Below, piece by piece: positions 63,066-64,000 of a stretch of DNA of 64,000 nucleotides; position 1 is the first letter of the stretch; the number at the start of each line of letters is the position of its first letter. Source of the DNA: Accumulibacter sp. (GTDB lineage Bacteria; Pseudomonadota; Gammaproteobacteria; Burkholderiales; Rhodocyclaceae); NCBI RefSeq assembly GCF_029255125.1, contig NZ_JAPUVR010000122.1:29085-93084 (forward strand), written 5' to 3'. The notes under the pieces were generated by a model. That model was not told where the DNA came from and did no database searches. It saw nothing but the letters and a program-made list of their open reading frames with translations. Position numbers and translations under genes: made by a program.

Positions 63066-64000
63066 ATGGCTGAAAAAATTCCCGTTGCCCGAGTTTCCGC
63101 GATCCAGGGCAAGGCCTTTGTCCGCGAGGCCGACGGTACGCTGCGCCCCTTGCAAGTTGGCGACATGATTTATGAAGGCGATATCGTCGTCACCGCCCAA
63201 GGCAGCCGGGTCGATCTCGCAAGCCCGGATAACCGCCCCCTCGTGCTGCGCGAAAACGAAACGCTGACGGTCGATGAAAATGTCTTCGGCACGGTCAGAC
63301 CCGATGCCACCGATGCCGCCCTGGTTGCCGGCGCAAGCGATGTAAACCGCGTGATCAAGGCCATTCGCGAGGGTGGCAGCCTCGACGAACTGCTCGAAGA
63401 CCCGGCCGCCGGTCCGGCCGCTGGCGGCGCTGGCGGCGCCGACGGCGGACCCACTTTCGTCCGCCTGCTGCGCATCGTAGAGAACGTCGATCCCTTGACT
63501 TTCGACTTCGGTACGGCACGCGGCACCTTGGATGACACTGCTCCGGCGGGCATCGCCGGCACCACTGACGCACCGGCGGAAACCGTCGCCACTACCGGAC
63601 CCACCGCTGTACCGCCCACCTTGAACCTGGTCGCAGCGAACAACACCAACGACAGCACGCCGACCATCACCGGATCGACCAACGCAACCCCCGGTTCGAC
63701 GGTCACCCTCACCGTCACCGACGCGGCAGGCATCGTCCAGACCTTGACCGCGGTCGTACAGGCCGACGGCAGCTTCAGCGCCACCCCCGGCAACACGCTG
63801 GCTGACGGCGGTTACAACGTCGTCGCCAGCGTCACCGATCCCGCCGGCGGCACCGGCACGGCGAGCGGCGGTGGCACCGTCGACACAACCGCGCCGACGA
63901 TCAGCGTCGTCGCCCCCAGCAATACCAATGACAACACCCCGACGATCACCGGTACGACCGATGCTGCCCCAGGTTCGACCGTCACGCTCGTCGTCACCGA
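63066..64000 (+). CDS. Giant LapA/BapA-type adhesin, N-terminal part (cut at the window edge)
   Basis: ATG 63066; open to the last base (311 codons here). Residues 1-~110 match the retention module of LapA: GKAFVREADGTLRPLQVGDM, LTVDENVFGTV and GGSLDELLEDPAAGPAAGG. Two PAAG motifs (113-116, 117-120) match the LapG Ala-Ala cleavage site. Residues ~195 on begin bacterial Ig-like repeats; NTNDSTPTITGSTNATPGST and NTNDNTPTITGTTDAAPGST are near-identical starts about 95 residues apart. Such proteins run to thousands of residues, exported by LapBC and held at the surface until LapG cuts. No signal peptide is expected. Confidence 0.9.
   Translation, partial: MAEKIPVARVSAIQGKAFVREADGTLRPLQVGDMIYEGDIVVTAQGSRVDLASPDNRPLVLRENETLTVDENVFGTVRPDATDAALVAGASDVNRVIKAIREGGSLDELLEDPAAGPAAGGAGGADGGPTFVRLLRIVENVDPLTFDFGTARGTLDDTAPAGIAGTTDAPAETVATTGPTAVPPTLNLVAANNTNDSTPTITGSTNATPGSTVTLTVTDAAGIVQTLTAVVQADGSFSATPGNTLADGGYNVVASVTDPAGGTGTASGGGTVDTTAPTISVVAPSNTNDNTPTITGTTDAAPGSTVTLVVT

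Noticed and set aside
1-64000. tRNA, rRNA, CRISPR arrays, IS elements and prophage genes
   Set aside because: No cloverleaf, array-like direct repeats, transposase or integrase motifs were found on reading both strands; absence is by eye, not by a dedicated search.

Overview
The window is a gene-dense (almost wall-to-wall coding), GC-rich bacterial chromosome segment. Gene content points to a betaproteobacterium of the Rhodocyclales, most like the 'Candidatus Accumulibacter' group: BamC of beta/gamma type, a 1,556-residue NAD-glutamate dehydrogenase, a PEP-CTERM-type exported protein, DUF2889, dtd/tsaD, and MoxR-DUF58-TgpA. That assignment is inference from content; there is no rRNA or other marker in the window. 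No tRNA, rRNA, insertion sequence, phage gene or CRISPR array was seen.

Layout. 1-2.9 kb: end of an unknown gene, a YkgJ-type cysteine-cluster protein, an IclR regulator and rlmD. 3.0-6.7 kb (+): a sialic-acid-synthase-like enzyme, a family 2 glycosyltransferase and a polytopic membrane protein, probably one surface-glycan cassette. 6.7-10 kb (-): a very short type IV pilin (60 codons), a small secreted Cys-containing partner, then an ABC-2 permease, a pseudopilin-like anchored protein and an ABC ATPase, an arrangement recalling pilA-associated pilGHI genes. 10.1-13.5 kb (-): cyclic-nucleotide phosphodiesterase, FHA protein, PP2C phosphatase, ornithine cyclodeaminase-like enzyme. 13.7-15.7 kb: sucCD. 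15.8-24.3 kb (-): DUF2889 gene, then a glutamate/aspartate ABC importer (gltIJKL) leading straight into NAD-glutamate dehydrogenase. 24.7-27.1 kb (+): M61 peptidase and pdxH. 27.3-31 kb (+): FecR-domain lipoprotein, a TIR-CHASE2 fusion and a di-haem peroxidase lipoprotein. 31.3-34.1 kb (+): second amino-acid ABC importer and a Nudix hydrolase. 34.2-37.5 kb (-): unknown protein, tsaD, dtd and a His-rich zinc/cation diffusion facilitator.

37.7-44.7 kb (+) holds the most unusual cluster: a GAF-like/HlyD fusion, a PqqD-like/M50 protease/HlyD-like membrane fusion, a SecA-like ATPase that lacks most of the SecA C-terminal half, and a periplasmic adaptor. Three of these junctions are tight and one overlaps, so they probably act together; I know of no described pathway with exactly these parts, and treat it as a candidate new export or maturation system.

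44.8-55.8 kb: rhlE-type helicase with a long leader, an Ala-rich lipoprotein, bamC-dapA, an HDAC-family deacetylase, a MoxR/DUF58/TgpA/mltB run (mltB has a 12-bp tandem repeat inside its signal-peptide region) and an OsmC protein. 56.1-58.3 kb: a PEP-CTERM-like protein and a secreted DUF2252-like kinase-fold protein. 58.7-64 kb (+): a LapB/LapC-type type I secretion pair, a LuxR-type regulator and the start of a giant LapA/BapA-type adhesin, cut by the window edge.

Themes: cell-surface structures (short pili, glycan, retained adhesin, PEP-CTERM protein, odd export cluster), amino-acid import feeding the TCA cycle, and membrane sensing (CHASE2/TIR, FecR, FHA/PP2C).
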